Positions 36,852 to 48,339 of a stretch of DNA of 64,000 bases are shown here, in pieces. The notes beneath the pieces are model-generated. The model was not told the origin of the DNA. It saw only the letters and a program-made list of their open reading frames with translations, and did no database searches. The stretch is from NCBI RefSeq assembly GCF_000019785.1, contig NC_010524.1:1612001-1676000 (forward strand). The letters run 5' to 3'. Made by a program: the position numbers and the translations under genes. The first letter of the stretch is position 1. The number at the start of each line of letters is the position of its first letter. This DNA comes from Leptothrix cholodnii SP-6. GTDB taxonomy: Bacteria; Pseudomonadota; Gammaproteobacteria; Burkholderiales; Burkholderiaceae_C.

Positions 36852-36876
36852 GCGCCGCCGCGGCACCGCGGCGCCT
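36850..36876. terminator. GC hairpin between convergent oxidoreductase and ypfH genes
   Basis: AGGCGCCGC / GCGGCGCCT, a perfect 9-bp stem with a 9-nt loop, starting at the stop codon of the plus-strand gene and ending 8 bp before the minus-strand stop. There is no T run. Possible two-way transcript end, by position. Confidence 0.4.
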
Positions 36877-36883
36877 CACGTCG

Positions 36884-37609
36884 TCACTGCAGGCTGCCGC
36901 CCTCGACATGCGGCGAAGCCGCCGCCGACGCGCCGCCGAGCGCGGCCTTCCACAGCCGCATCGGGATGTGCTTGGTCAGCCGCAGCAGGGCGCACTCGAC
37001 CAGGCTGGCGTGCAGTTCGTGGCCGACGCCGTCGGCGATGTCGAGCGTGGCGTCGCTGCCGTCGAGCCCGGCCAGGTGCTCGATCGCATAGCGCGAGTGC
37101 ACGGCCGGGATCACCGCATCGGTGGCGCCGTGGAACAGGTGCAGCGTGGTGCGCTGCGGCGCCTGTGCCGGCAGCGTGGCGTAGCGCCCGCTGAAGGACA
37201 GCACCCGGCCGGCCAGGCCGTCCTCGGCCGCCACCGCCTCGAGCGACAGGATCGCGCCCTGCGAAAACCCGATCAGCGCCGTCGCCGCCTCGCCGATGCC
37301 CAGGCGCTGCTGATGGGCGCGCACATCGCCGATCAGGCGCGGCAGCACCGCGGCCACGCGGGCCGGGCGTTCGGCCTCGACCGCCCCGCGCACTGAAAAC
37401 CATTGCCGCGCCGCACTGTTGCCCGACGGCGTGCCGTCGAGCGCGTCATAACCCTGCAGTGCCACGATCACGGCCTGCGGAAAGTGCGCGCGCAGCACCC
37501 GCCCCAGCGGCAGCAGGTTCTGCGCATTGGCGCCCACGCCGTGCAGCAGCAGCATCAGTTGCTGGGGTTCGCCCTCTTCGGGCAGCAGTTCGATGTAGGT
37601 CTTGTCCAT
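36884..37609 (-). CDS. ypfH: YpfH-type esterase (alpha/beta hydrolase)
   Basis: A 241-aa cytoplasmic serine hydrolase of the phospholipase/carboxylesterase family. The oxyanion region reads LMLLLHGVGANAQNLLPL, the nucleophile elbow ALIGFSQGAIL gives the catalytic Ser, the Asp lies in LFHGATDAVIP and the His in DGVGHELH. Length is normal. Natural substrate unknown; family members act on short acyl esters. It stands alone with no visible operon partners, and a 79-bp gap separates it from the aldolase gene. Confidence 0.87.
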   Translation of the reverse strand: MDKTYIELLPEEGEPQQLMLLLHGVGANAQNLLPLGRVLRAHFPQAVIVALQGYDALDGTPSGNSAARQWFSVRGAVEAERPARVAAVLPRLIGDVRAHQQRLGIGEAATALIGFSQGAILSLEAVAAEDGLAGRVLSFSGRYATLPAQAPQRTTLHLFHGATDAVIPAVHSRYAIEHLAGLDGSDATLDIADGVGHELHASLVECALLRLTKHIPMRLWKAALGGASAAASPHVEGGSLQ

Positions 37610-37688
37610 GCCGGAACTTTACTGTGCGATCCGATCGTGACGATTGCAGCCGGCTGCGCGCAGCGTTCAAGCGCTGCGCAGATCCATC

Positions 37689-38783
37689 TCAGCGCGCCGT
37701 GCCCGTCACGCCGGCGGCGGCGCAGGCGGCGGCGATGTCGGCCGCAAAGGCGTCGACCGATTCGGGCGTGGTGTCCCATGCGCACATGAAGCGGCAGCCG
37801 CCCCCGGCGATGAACTCGTAGAAGCGCCAGCCGCGTGCGTGCAAGGCCGTGATCGCCGCACGCGGCAGCTTGGCGAACACCGCGTTGGCCTGCGGCGCGT
37901 GCAGCAACTCGATGCCCGCCACCGGCCGCAGCGCCGCATACAGCCGCTGCGCCATCGCGTTGGCGTGGCGGGCGTTGTGCAGCCAGGTGTCGTTCTCCAG
38001 CAGCCCCAGCCAGGGCGCCGAGATGAACCGCATCTTCGACGCCAGCTGGCCGGCCTGCTTGACGCGGTAGGCGAAGTCTTCGCTCAGCGCGCGGTCGAAG
38101 AACACCACCGCCTCGCCCACCGGCAGGCCGTTCTTGGTGCCGCCGAAACACAGCACGTCGACGCCCGCGCGCCAGGTGATGTCGCTCGGATGGCAGCCCA
38201 GCGTGGCCACCGCGTTGGCGAAGCGCGCGCCGTCCATGTGCACCTTCAGGTGCCGCCGCTTGGCGATCGCCGCGATCGCGCGCACCTCTTCGACGCTGTA
38301 GACCGTGCCCAGCTCGGTGGCCTGCGTCAGGCTGATCACCTTGGGCTTGGGGTAGTGCACGTCGCTGCGCTTGGTGACGAGCGCCTCGACCGCATCGGGC
38401 GTCAGCTTGCCGAGCCGGGCGGCGGCGCTGTCACTCTCGGCCACCAGCAGCTTGGAGCCGTTGGAGAAGAACTCCGGCCCGCCGCACTCGTCGGTCTCGA
38501 TGTGCGCCACCGAGGTGCAGATCACCGAGTGATAGCTCTGGCACAGCGACGCCAGCGCCAGCGAGTTGGCGGCGGTGCCGTTGAAGACGAAGTAGATGTC
38601 GCAGTCGGTCTGGAACAGCTCGCGCAGCTGGTCGGAGACGCGCTGGGTCCAGCCGTCGTCACCATAAGCCGGCTCGTGGCCGCTGAGCGTGGCCTCCTGG
38701 AACCAGCGCGCGGCGTTCGGGCACATGCCGGCGTAGTTGTCGCTGGCGAAGTGTTGGCGGGTGGGGTCGGGGGTGGGCGTCAT
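37689..38783 (-). CDS. Low-specificity L-threonine aldolase-family PLP enzyme
   Basis: Cleaves L-threonine or allo-threonine to glycine and acetaldehyde, or a related beta-hydroxy amino acid. I start at MTPTPDPTRQHFASDNYAG (38783), giving 364 aa; the open frame upstream adds an Arg/Ala-rich stretch unlike the family. The PLP-Lys motif is DVLCFGGTKNGLPVGEA, the Asp that contacts the pyridine is in VHMDGARFANA, and the cofactor pocket Gly/Thr loop is FNGTAANSLAL. The protein matches the eukaryote-like and proteobacterial beta-eliminating lyase group. Confidence 0.9.
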   Translation of the reverse strand: MTPTPDPTRQHFASDNYAGMCPNAARWFQEATLSGHEPAYGDDGWTQRVSDQLRELFQTDCDIYFVFNGTAANSLALASLCQSYHSVICTSVAHIETDECGGPEFFSNGSKLLVAESDSAAARLGKLTPDAVEALVTKRSDVHYPKPKVISLTQATELGTVYSVEEVRAIAAIAKRRHLKVHMDGARFANAVATLGCHPSDITWRAGVDVLCFGGTKNGLPVGEAVVFFDRALSEDFAYRVKQAGQLASKMRFISAPWLGLLENDTWLHNARHANAMAQRLYAALRPVAGIELLHAPQANAVFAKLPRAAITALHARGWRFYEFIAGGGCRFMCAWDTTPESVDAFAADIAAACAAAGVTGTAR

Positions 38784-39160
38784 GGGGGCGATGGTCGCAA
38801 AGAATGGGGGGCGGCGGCAATCGCGATGTGCTGCCCTTCGACGCGCTGAGGCGGAGGGCGCGGTTCGTGACGGAGTTGTCACGGCGCGTTGCCGTCTGGG
38901 CGTGCATCATCGGAATGGAGGACGCGCGGTTGACTGGGCGCCGCCGGCAATGGATATTCTGACAAGGAACCCGTTCTTCAGGATTCAATCCGTGGCGCAT
39001 GCAATTTCAGATGCCTGCAATGCTTGTATTCAATTGCCGTATTAATGATCGGGAGGCCCGTTGAGGCTTGATAATGTGATTGACTGAGTTTTCAAGTTAT
39101 TCTGGTGGATCAATCATTCGGGACGCTGCTCGTCCATGTATTTACATATTGAGGTGATGC
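38784..39160 (+). promoter_or_regulatory. Gene-free, comparatively AT-rich region upstream of the sseB-like gene
   Basis: 377 bp without a supportable gene. From about 38945 the base composition falls well below the surrounding level, with many A/T runs. Candidate elements include GATAAT at 39070-39075 and a GAGGTGAT ribosome site just before the ATG at 39161. No full promoter can be argued. The composition hints that the sseB-like gene and its leader came by transfer. Confidence 0.4.
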
Positions 39161-40405
39161 ATGCAAGATTTCTCCTATACCCCTGACGCAGACGAACCCA
39201 ATCCCCTGGAGCAGGCATTGCGCCTGGCTGCAGAAGATGCCGCCAACAGGCCTGACTTCTATCGGCTGCTGCTGGAGTCCACGGTCCTTGTCGTCGGGGA
39301 TGCCGATGAAACCGAAGATGGCGATCGAAGGGTGCGGTCCGGCGAGAACGTCTCCATTCAACAGTGGCAGCAGCCCGACGGCAGCATGGCGATCCCGTTC
39401 TTCACGTCGCCGGCCGCGGTTGAACAAGCGGTAGAGGATCCGGTCAGTTGCATGGCACTGCCCGCACGCACGCTCTTCGAGTCCACGCGCGGCGCAACGC
39501 TCGTGCTGAATCCGAACAACGAGTACGGCAAACAGTTTCTGCCGGATGAAATCGAGGCGATATTGTCCGATGGCGTGCCCCGACCACCGAAACTGCGCAT
39601 CGAACAGGAGGAAACCAGTGTCCTTTTCGGTCAGCCGCAGAACTATCCGACACGCATGGTCGATGCCCTCATCTCGTTTCTCGCCAAACGCAGTGAGGTC
39701 AGGACGGCCTATCTGGCGCAACTGACGGATGATTCGACGAACGACAGAAAATCTCACTTGGCGATTGCCATCCACGTCGAGGGTGCGTTCGAGCGTCTCT
39801 TCGGTGAGATTGCTGCGGTGGCCGGCGACACGGCCCCGCGCAACGAGCGGGTCGTTCTGTATCCGATCGCCCCTGGCGGCGGCGGTCTTGACGATTACTT
39901 CTTCGACTACGTGACGCCGTTCTACGAAAGCAGCTGGGGTGAGCGATTGAATAACACGGCGGCCTCAAATCTGAAGTGCAACACCTTGCCTCCGGTAAGG
40001 TGCCCAGATGCAAGACAGATCGACGTACAGACAACTTCAACCCGAAGAGCGCATGACGCTGGCGAGCATGAAACAGCAGGGGTGCAGCATTCGCGCCATG
40101 GCGCGTGCGCTGGGGCGGCCGGCGAGCACGGTCAGTCGCGAACTGCGCCGCAACGTCAGCACTGCGGGCGGGTATGCGAGTGTGCCCGCGCAATCGATGC
40201 GCACCGCGCGCCGCCAGGCCAGTCGACCGATGGCCAAACTCGATCCGCGCAGTGTGATGTGGAGCGTCGTGCAGATCCTGCTGGGCTGGAAGTGGTCGCC
40301 CCAGCAGATCGCCGCTACGCTCGAGCGCGTGTTCCCCCAAGAGCCCGAACGTCGCGTGTCCCACGAAACCATCTACACGGCCATCTACGCGCAACCCCGC
40401 GGTGA
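39161..40405 (+). CDS. sseB: SseB-family protein, 3' end interrupted by IS30 element
   Basis: Native sequence runs to 39957. The frame then continues into the insertion sequence, out of frame with its transposase, to a stop at 40405 (414 aa as it stands). The N-terminal SseB domain (about 10-130) ends with ATLVLNPNNEYGKQFLPDEI, typical of the family. The C-terminal SseB domain (about 145-263) contains VLFGQPQNYPTRMVDAL and DYFFDYVTPFYESSWGERL. SseB was named for enhanced serine sensitivity in E. coli; its biochemical role is unknown. Removing the element and one CAC copy rejoins 39957 to 41069 and gives a stop at 41088-41090, a 272-aa protein. Only about eight native residues are lost, so partial function is possible. 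Confidence 0.78.
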   Translation: MQDFSYTPDADEPNPLEQALRLAAEDAANRPDFYRLLLESTVLVVGDADETEDGDRRVRSGENVSIQQWQQPDGSMAIPFFTSPAAVEQAVEDPVSCMALPARTLFESTRGATLVLNPNNEYGKQFLPDEIEAILSDGVPRPPKLRIEQEETSVLFGQPQNYPTRMVDALISFLAKRSEVRTAYLAQLTDDSTNDRKSHLAIAIHVEGAFERLFGEIAAVAGDTAPRNERVVLYPIAPGGGGLDDYFFDYVTPFYESSWGERLNNTAASNLKCNTLPPVRCPDARQIDVQTTSTRRAHDAGEHETAGVQHSRHGACAGAAGEHGQSRTAPQRQHCGRVCECARAIDAHRAPPGQSTDGQTRSAQCDVERRADPAGLEVVAPADRRYARARVPPRARTSRVPRNHLHGHLRATPR

Positions 40406-41065
40406 GTTGCGTCGCCAACTCATCGCCTGCCTGCGCCAGGGCCACAGTACACGCCTGCCACGCACGCGGGGCCAGGATCGGCGCGGCCAGATCCCCGAGA
40501 TGGTGAGCATCCACGTGCGTCCGCCTGAGGTCGAGGATCGACTCCTGCCCGGTCACTGGGAGGGCGACCTCATCAAGGGCGCGGGCAATCAGTCCTCGGT
40601 GGGCGTGCTCGTAGAGCGCACCAGCCGTCTGGTCTTGCTGGCCAAGATGGACGATGCGACGGCCGCTTCAGCGCTGGCGGGCTTTGCTGCCAAGCTCAAT
40701 TCGATCACCGCGCCGATGCGCCAGAGTCTGACCTACGACCAGGGCCGGGAGATGAGCCGCCACCAGGCGTTGGCCGCCGCGACCGGCGTGAAGGTCTACT
40801 TCTGTGATCCGCACAGCCCCTGGCAGCGCGGCACCTGCGAGAACACCAACGGGCTGCTGCGCCAGTACCTGCCCAAGGGCACCGATCTGTCGGTCCATAC
40901 GCAGGATGCGCTTGATGCCATTGCTGACAGCCTCAACAACCGGCCCCGCGCGACGCACAACTTCCATTCGCCCCTGGAGGTATTCGCAGCCGTGTTGAAA
41001 AAGCTCGATCAACCCGATTCTTCTATTCATTGACCCGGGTGTTGCACTTGGGACTTGAAACCGCC
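39958..41065 (+). mobile_element. Complete IS30-family insertion sequence, 1108 bp
   Basis: Terminal inverted repeats of 28 bp lie at 39958-39985 and 41038-41065, matching at 23 of 28 positions, the inner part AAGTGCAACACC being perfect. A 3-bp target duplication CAC flanks the element (39955-39957 and 41066-41068), in keeping with IS30-type targets of 2-3 bp. One transposase gene fills it. The element is intact and apparently able to move. Confidence 0.93.
40008..41033 (+). CDS. IS30-family transposase
   Basis: 341 aa, full length for the family. The N-terminal helix-turn-helix region (about 8-60) contains YRQLQPEERMTLASM and ARALGRPASTVSRELRRN. The DDE catalytic core has Asp in LPGHWEGDLIKG, Asp in SLTYDQGREM and Glu in SPWQRGTCENTNGLLR, followed by the usual LNNRPRATHNFHSPLEVF. 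It lies 23 bp inside the left repeat and ends 5 bp before the right repeat. No frameshift or lost catalytic residue. Confidence 0.97.
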   Translation: MQDRSTYRQLQPEERMTLASMKQQGCSIRAMARALGRPASTVSRELRRNVSTAGGYASVPAQSMRTARRQASRPMAKLDPRSVMWSVVQILLGWKWSPQQIAATLERVFPQEPERRVSHETIYTAIYAQPRGELRRQLIACLRQGHSTRLPRTRGQDRRGQIPEMVSIHVRPPEVEDRLLPGHWEGDLIKGAGNQSSVGVLVERTSRLVLLAKMDDATAASALAGFAAKLNSITAPMRQSLTYDQGREMSRHQALAAATGVKVYFCDPHSPWQRGTCENTNGLLRQYLPKGTDLSVHTQDALDAIADSLNNRPRATHNFHSPLEVFAAVLKKLDQPDSSIH

Positions 41066-41145
41066 CACCTTTGGGGCCGGGCACGCGTGATCTGATCGGT
41101 TTCCTGGCGAGCGCGTGGGGTCCAGCAGCCTGGAGGCTCATCCCG

Positions 41146-42159
41146 ATGAACAGCATGGATGTCGAGGTGCTTCGCACCGCCATCGATTGGCAGGACCGCG
41201 GCCACCGCGTCACGCTCGGCACGGTGGTGCGCACGTGGGGCTCGGCGCCGCGCCCGCCGGGCTCGTTGATGATCATCCGCGACGACGGCCAGGTGGCCGG
41301 CTCGCTGTCGGGCGGCTGCATCGAGGACGACCTGATCGAGCGCGTGCGCCGCGGCGAACTGGCCGCGCGCCTGCCCCAGCTCACCACCTACGGCGGCAGC
41401 GCCGAAGAGGCGCGCCGCTTCGGCCTGCCGTGTGGCGGCAGCGTGCAGATCGTGCTGGAACCGCTCGGCGCCGGCTCGCAGTTGCGCGAGCTGCTGGCCG
41501 GCATCGAATCGCGTCGCCGGCTGGTGCGCCGGCTCGATCTGGCCACCGGGCTGGTCAATCTCGATGAGGCCGAAGCCGGCGCCGGCCTGCGTTTCGACGG
41601 CGAGCAACTGCACACCGTGCACGGCCCACGCCTGCGTCTCTTGATCATCGGCGGCGGGCAGCTGTCGCGTTACCTGGCGGCCATGGCGGTGATGCTCGAC
41701 TACGGCGTCACCGTCTGCGAGCCACGCGAGGAATACCACGAGGGCTGGCAGGCGATGGCAGGCGTGACGCTGTCGCGCGCCATGCCCGACGACCTGGTGC
41801 TGGCGATGGCGCTGGATGCGCACAGCGCGGTGGTGGCCCTCACGCACGACCCCAAGCTCGACGACCTGGCGCTGATGGAGGCGCTGCGCACGCCGGCGTT
41901 CTACGTCGGCGCACTCGGCTCGCGGCGCAACAACGATGCACGCCGCGAGCGACTGCTGCAGTTCGACGTCAGCCCGGCCGAAGCCGCGCGGCTGCGCGGC
42001 CCGGTCGGTTTGAAGCTCGGTGGCCTGACGCCGCCCGAGGTGGCGATGAGCATCGTCGCCGAGATGACGGCGCTGCATCGCGGTGCGGATCTGTCGGGGC
42101 CGCTGGCCGACTGGGGGCCGTCGCAGACGGTGTGCCTGACGAGCACCGGCCACGCCTGA
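41146..42159 (+). CDS. XdhC/CoxI-family protein
   Basis: 337 aa from ATG 41146 (MNSMDVEVLRTA). The family contains molybdenum-cofactor insertion/sulfuration chaperones for xanthine dehydrogenase-type enzymes. The N-terminal XdhC-CoxI domain has GTVVRTWGSAPRPPGS, SGGCIEDDLIERV and FGLPCGGSVQIVLEP. The C-terminal Rossmann domain shows LLIIGGGQLSRYLA and ALTHDPKLDDLAL and FYVGALGSRRNN. No xdhA/B or other molybdo-hydroxylase gene is in the window, so the client enzyme must be elsewhere. The original upstream neighbour was the sseB-like gene. Confidence 0.88.
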   Translation: MNSMDVEVLRTAIDWQDRGHRVTLGTVVRTWGSAPRPPGSLMIIRDDGQVAGSLSGGCIEDDLIERVRRGELAARLPQLTTYGGSAEEARRFGLPCGGSVQIVLEPLGAGSQLRELLAGIESRRRLVRRLDLATGLVNLDEAEAGAGLRFDGEQLHTVHGPRLRLLIIGGGQLSRYLAAMAVMLDYGVTVCEPREEYHEGWQAMAGVTLSRAMPDDLVLAMALDAHSAVVALTHDPKLDDLALMEALRTPAFYVGALGSRRNNDARRERLLQFDVSPAEAARLRGPVGLKLGGLTPPEVAMSIVAEMTALHRGADLSGPLADWGPSQTVCLTSTGHA

Positions 42160-42196
42160 GGTCAGGCGCCGCCGGCTTGCTCGTCCTTTCTCGTCG

Positions 42197-45115
<2,919 letters not shown>

Positions 45116-45155
45116 GGCGGCAGTGGGTTGCCGGCTGCGAGCGGCGGCGCGAGCC

Positions 45156-45183
45156 GCGCGGGGCAGGCCGGTGTGCCCCGCGC
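45156..45183 (-). repeat. 10-bp perfect hairpin between gcvH and gcvP
   Basis: GCGCGGGGCA / TGCCCCGCGC with an 8-nt loop in the 88-bp gap. With no T tract it may partly uncouple or stabilise the gcvTH segment of the transcript; effect not known. Confidence 0.45.
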
Positions 45184-45203
45184 GAGGGCGGGGCGGGCAG
45201 GGC

Positions 45204-45578
45204 TCAGAGCGTCTTGAGCAGCGCGTCGTAGGCGGTGGCGTCGAGCAGGTCGGCCAGTTCGGCCGGGTTGCTGAGCTTGACCTTGAAGAACCAGCCGGCG
45301 GCCAGCGGGTCGCTGTTGGCCAGCGCCGGGTCGTCGCGCAGGGCTTCGTTGACTTCGACCACTTCGCCGCTCACCGGGGCGTAGAGGTCGGCCGCGGCCT
45401 TGACGGATTCGACGACACCGGCCACGTCGCCCTTGGCGAAGGTGGCGCCCACGGCGGGCAGGTCGACGAACACGACGTCGCCGAGCGCGTCCTGCGCGTG
45501 CACGGTGATGCCGACCACCGCGGCGGCGGGGTTGGCGGCGTCGATCCATTCATGGTCGGGGGTGAACTGGAAAGGCAT
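45204..45578 (-). CDS. gcvH: Glycine cleavage system H protein
   Basis: 124-aa lipoyl carrier that shuttles the aminomethyl group between GcvP, GcvT and the lipoamide dehydrogenase. I start at [11 protein letters not shown] (45578), the standard family N-terminus, instead of the ATG seven codons upstream. The lipoylated Lys lies in [20 protein letters not shown]. The ribosome site CAGGAGCC is visible upstream. Length is normal. Confidence 0.97.
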   Translation of the reverse strand: MPFQFTPDHEWIDAANPAAAVVGITVHAQDALGDVVFVDLPAVGATFAKGDVAGVVESVKAAADLYAPVSGEVVEVNEALRDDPALANSDPLAAGWFFKVKLSNPAELADLLDATAYDALLKTL

Positions 45579-45679
45579 GGAAAAGGCTCCTGGAGGCAAA
45601 GTGGATTCCCGGCCTGGCGGCCGTCGGGAAAGGGGTTCGGATCAGGCGGGTCGTGAGCACCGGCCCGCCAAGGCGGCGC

Positions 45680-46804
45680 TCAACCCCGGAAGTATCGGTG
45701 CGGCGCAAACGGCAGCGGCACCACTTTCATCGGCAGGCGCTTGCCACGCACTTCGGCGTACATCAGGTTGCCCGGCCCGGCGTGGTTGGTGGCCACGTAG
45801 GCCATCGCGATCGGCTGGTTGACGCTCGGCCCGGTGGTGCCGCTGGTCACGGTGCCGAGCTTGTGGCTGCCGTGGTTGTCGACCAGCGTGGCGCCCTCGC
45901 GCACCGGCGCGCGCTCCAGCCCGACCAGGCCGACACGTTTGTGCGACGGGCCCTGCGCCAGCTGGCCCTCGATGACCTTGGCGCCCGGATAACCGCCGGC
46001 ACGCGCGCCACCGGGGCGGCGCACCTTCTGGATCGCCCAGGTCAGGCCGGCTTCGACCGGCGTGGTGCTGGCGTGGATGTCGTGGCCGTACAGGCACAGG
46101 CCGGCTTCGAGCCGCAGGGTGTCACGCGCGCCCAGGCCGGCGGGCTGCACCTCGGGCTGCGCCAGCAGGCTGCGCGCCAGCGCGACCGCGTGGGTGGCGG
46201 GCACCGAGATCTCGAAGCCGTCCTCGCCGGTGTAGCCCGAGCGGGTCACGAAACAGTCGGCGCCGGCCAGCGCGAAGTGGCCGCCGCTCATGAAGGTCAG
46301 GCCCGCCACGCCGGCGTTCAGGCGCGCCAGCGCCGTCACGGCCTGCGGGCCTTGCAGCGCCAGCAGGGCGTGGTCGGGCATCGGCACGATCTGGCAGCGG
46401 TGGCCGATGTGGGTGATCAGGTGGCGGATGTCGGCCGCCTTGCAGCCGGCGTTGACGACCAGGAACAGGTCGTCCTCGCGGCGCGTGATCATCAGGTCGT
46501 CGAGCAGGCCGCCGGCCTCGTTGGTGAAGAAGGCGTAACGCTGCTTGCCGATCGCCAGATCGACCACGTCGACCGGCACCAGGCTCTCGAGCGCACGGTC
46601 GGCATCGCTGCCGATCAGCCGCACCTGGCCCATGTGCGAGACGTCGAACAGCGCCGCGCCGCTGCGGCACTGGCGGTGTTCGGCCAGGATGCCGCCGGGG
46701 TAGTTGACCGGCATGGCGTAGCCGGCGAACGGCACCATGCGTGCGCCGAGTTCGAGGTGCAGTTCGTGCAGCGGGGTTTGCAGCAGGGCGGTGTCAGCGG
46801 ACAT
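45680..46804 (-). CDS. gcvT: Aminomethyltransferase, glycine cleavage T protein
   Basis: Transfers the methylene group from aminomethyl-lipoyl-GcvH to tetrahydrofolate and releases ammonia. 374 aa from ATG 46804, with a GGAG ribosome site. Conserved segments: MVPFAGYAMPVNYPGGI, LFDVSHMGQVRL, VTRSGYTGEDGFEI, CLYGHDIHASTTPVEAGLTWA. First gene of the operon, about 65 nt downstream of the glycine riboswitch. A small stem (46846-46861, CCACCG / CGGTGG) lies between the riboswitch and the start. Confidence 0.97.
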   Translation of the reverse strand: MSADTALLQTPLHELHLELGARMVPFAGYAMPVNYPGGILAEHRQCRSGAALFDVSHMGQVRLIGSDADRALESLVPVDVVDLAIGKQRYAFFTNEAGGLLDDLMITRREDDLFLVVNAGCKAADIRHLITHIGHRCQIVPMPDHALLALQGPQAVTALARLNAGVAGLTFMSGGHFALAGADCFVTRSGYTGEDGFEISVPATHAVALARSLLAQPEVQPAGLGARDTLRLEAGLCLYGHDIHASTTPVEAGLTWAIQKVRRPGGARAGGYPGAKVIEGQLAQGPSHKRVGLVGLERAPVREGATLVDNHGSHKLGTVTSGTTGPSVNQPIAMAYVATNHAGPGNLMYAEVRGKRLPMKVVPLPFAPHRYFRG

Positions 46805-46869
46805 GAGATTTCTCCGAGGGCAGGGACGGGGGCGCCATCCGTTGTCCACCGTTGCCGGTGGTGTTGCCC

Positions 46870-47100
46870 TCGCTGTCCGCTTTACCTGAGAGATTGACGG
46901 TAGGCGGCTGTGTCGCCCTTCCGCTTGCCCCTTCGGTGGACTGCCGCGATACCGCAGCGGCAGCCTCTCTCCAGTGAGGTGACGTTCCTTTCAGGAACGT
47001 TTGCCAGTCCTTTTGCCTGAGCGTTCGAGGCGGTGCGCTCACACCGCTTCTGCGCCTTCGGCGGCCGACGGCCCGTGTCACGGGTGCGGCTCTCTCCTAG
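46870..47100 (-). promoter_or_regulatory. Tandem glycine riboswitch upstream of gcvT
   Basis: On the minus strand two glycine aptamers follow each other. Aptamer 1 (about 47100-47003) opens with GGAGAGAGCCG and closes with CTCAGGCAAAAGGAC. Aptamer 2 (about 46973-46870) opens with GGAGAGAGGCT, contains CCGAAGGGGCAAGC and closes with CTCTCAGGTAAAGCGGACAG. This two-aptamer arrangement is the established glycine riboswitch, normally turning gcv genes on when glycine is abundant. A possible -10 (TACACT, minus strand, 47114-47109) lies just upstream, but no -35 is evident. Confidence 0.93.
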
Positions 47101-47143
47101 CAAAATAAAGTGTAGCCCAGCCGCCGGCTGCGCGGCCGGCCGA

Positions 47144-48157
47144 TCACCACGGCGGATCGTCGCCCACCGGGCCGGCGTCGGTCGCCGACGTGAACGCAGC
47201 GGGCGGCGCCACGGTCTTCGGCGCCGTGGCCAAGGCCGGCACACCGTCATCGGCCATCTGCCCCGGCTGCTGCTCGCCGCCCAGCGCCTCGATCAGGTCC
47301 GGGATCAGCCGCACCAGCTCGCCGGTGGCGATGGCCGCATCGGCGTCGAAGGCCTCGTCGCGGCTGGCCTGCGGCTGGCCTTCGTAGACGCCGTCCAGGA
47401 ACTCGAGCTTCTTGACCTGCATCGCGTCCGTCAGCACGAACGAGACCCGGCCCTTCCACGTCAGCGCCAGGCGCGTCGGGCGCTTGCCGAGCTGGATGTG
47501 GGCGCGCACCTCGTCGGTGTCGAGCGGGTGGCGGGCGTAGCGCACCACCGATTTCATCTCGTCGGCCGACTTCAGCTCGCACTCGCGGTCGACGCTGAAC
47601 TCGGCCGGCGGCTCGCCGCTGAGCAGCCAGTCGGCCATTGCCGCGGCCGGCGACAGCGCGGTGTGCAGCGGCTCGACCGCCAGGCCGGGCAGGCCCTTGG
47701 TCAGCAGGCTGATGACCTCGTCGGCCTTGCCGGCGCTGGCGGTGTCGACCATCACCAGGCGCTGCTCGGGCGCGATCCAGACCGGCAGCGACATCTGCCT
47801 GGTGAAGGCCTGCGGCAGCAGTTCCAGCATGGCCTGGTCCTTGAGCTCCTTGCGCTGCTTCTTGCCGGGCTTGCGGCCGGTATCGGCCTCGATGCGCTGC
47901 GCCATCTCGTCGCAGCGGCGCTTGACCACCGCGCCGGGCAGCATCTTCTGCTCGATCATCAGCCGCATCAGCCAGTGGCCGCCGATGATCTCCAGCAGCG
48001 GCCCGTGGGCCTCGCCACGCGGGGGCACCCAGCCCAGCGAGACCGGCTGGCTGGCGCCGCAGGGCACGAAACACTGGGCGACCAGCGCCTCTTCGGCCTG
48101 CACGGCATCGGCCGCCGGCAGGGCGGCCAGGCGGTGGATCAACAGATTCTTGAACAC
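47144..48157 (-). CDS. rdgC: Recombination-associated protein RdgC
   Basis: RdgC is a ring-shaped, nucleoid-associated DNA-binding protein that modulates RecA. I start at GTG 48157 (V/M-FKNLLIHRL), with AAGGA upstream, giving 337 aa. The typical N-terminus FKNLLIHRLA, the central EADTGRKPGKKQRKELKDQA segment and ARHPLDTDEVRAHIQLGKRPTRLALTW match the family well. The C-terminal ~35 residues are Pro/Ala-rich and variable. It is divergent from the nuclease/ATPase pair at 48340. Confidence 0.95.
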   Translation of the reverse strand: MFKNLLIHRLAALPAADAVQAEEALVAQCFVPCGASQPVSLGWVPPRGEAHGPLLEIIGGHWLMRLMIEQKMLPGAVVKRRCDEMAQRIEADTGRKPGKKQRKELKDQAMLELLPQAFTRQMSLPVWIAPEQRLVMVDTASAGKADEVISLLTKGLPGLAVEPLHTALSPAAAMADWLLSGEPPAEFSVDRECELKSADEMKSVVRYARHPLDTDEVRAHIQLGKRPTRLALTWKGRVSFVLTDAMQVKKLEFLDGVYEGQPQASRDEAFDADAAIATGELVRLIPDLIEALGGEQQPGQMADDGVPALATAPKTVAPPAAFTSATDAGPVGDDPPW

Positions 48158-48339
48158 GTGTTTCCTTGATCGATGGCCCGTGGCCGCCGGGCTTCGTGGG
48201 CGTGGCGGCCCGGGCCGGGCTGGGCGGGGGGCGATGGTAGCGGGCAGGTTGCGGTCAGGTCGGGGGCCGGCCGGGCGCGCCGGGTCGGTGGCCGTCTTGC
48301 ACAACAATGCGCAGCTCGAACAAGTTGGGGGGAGACACC

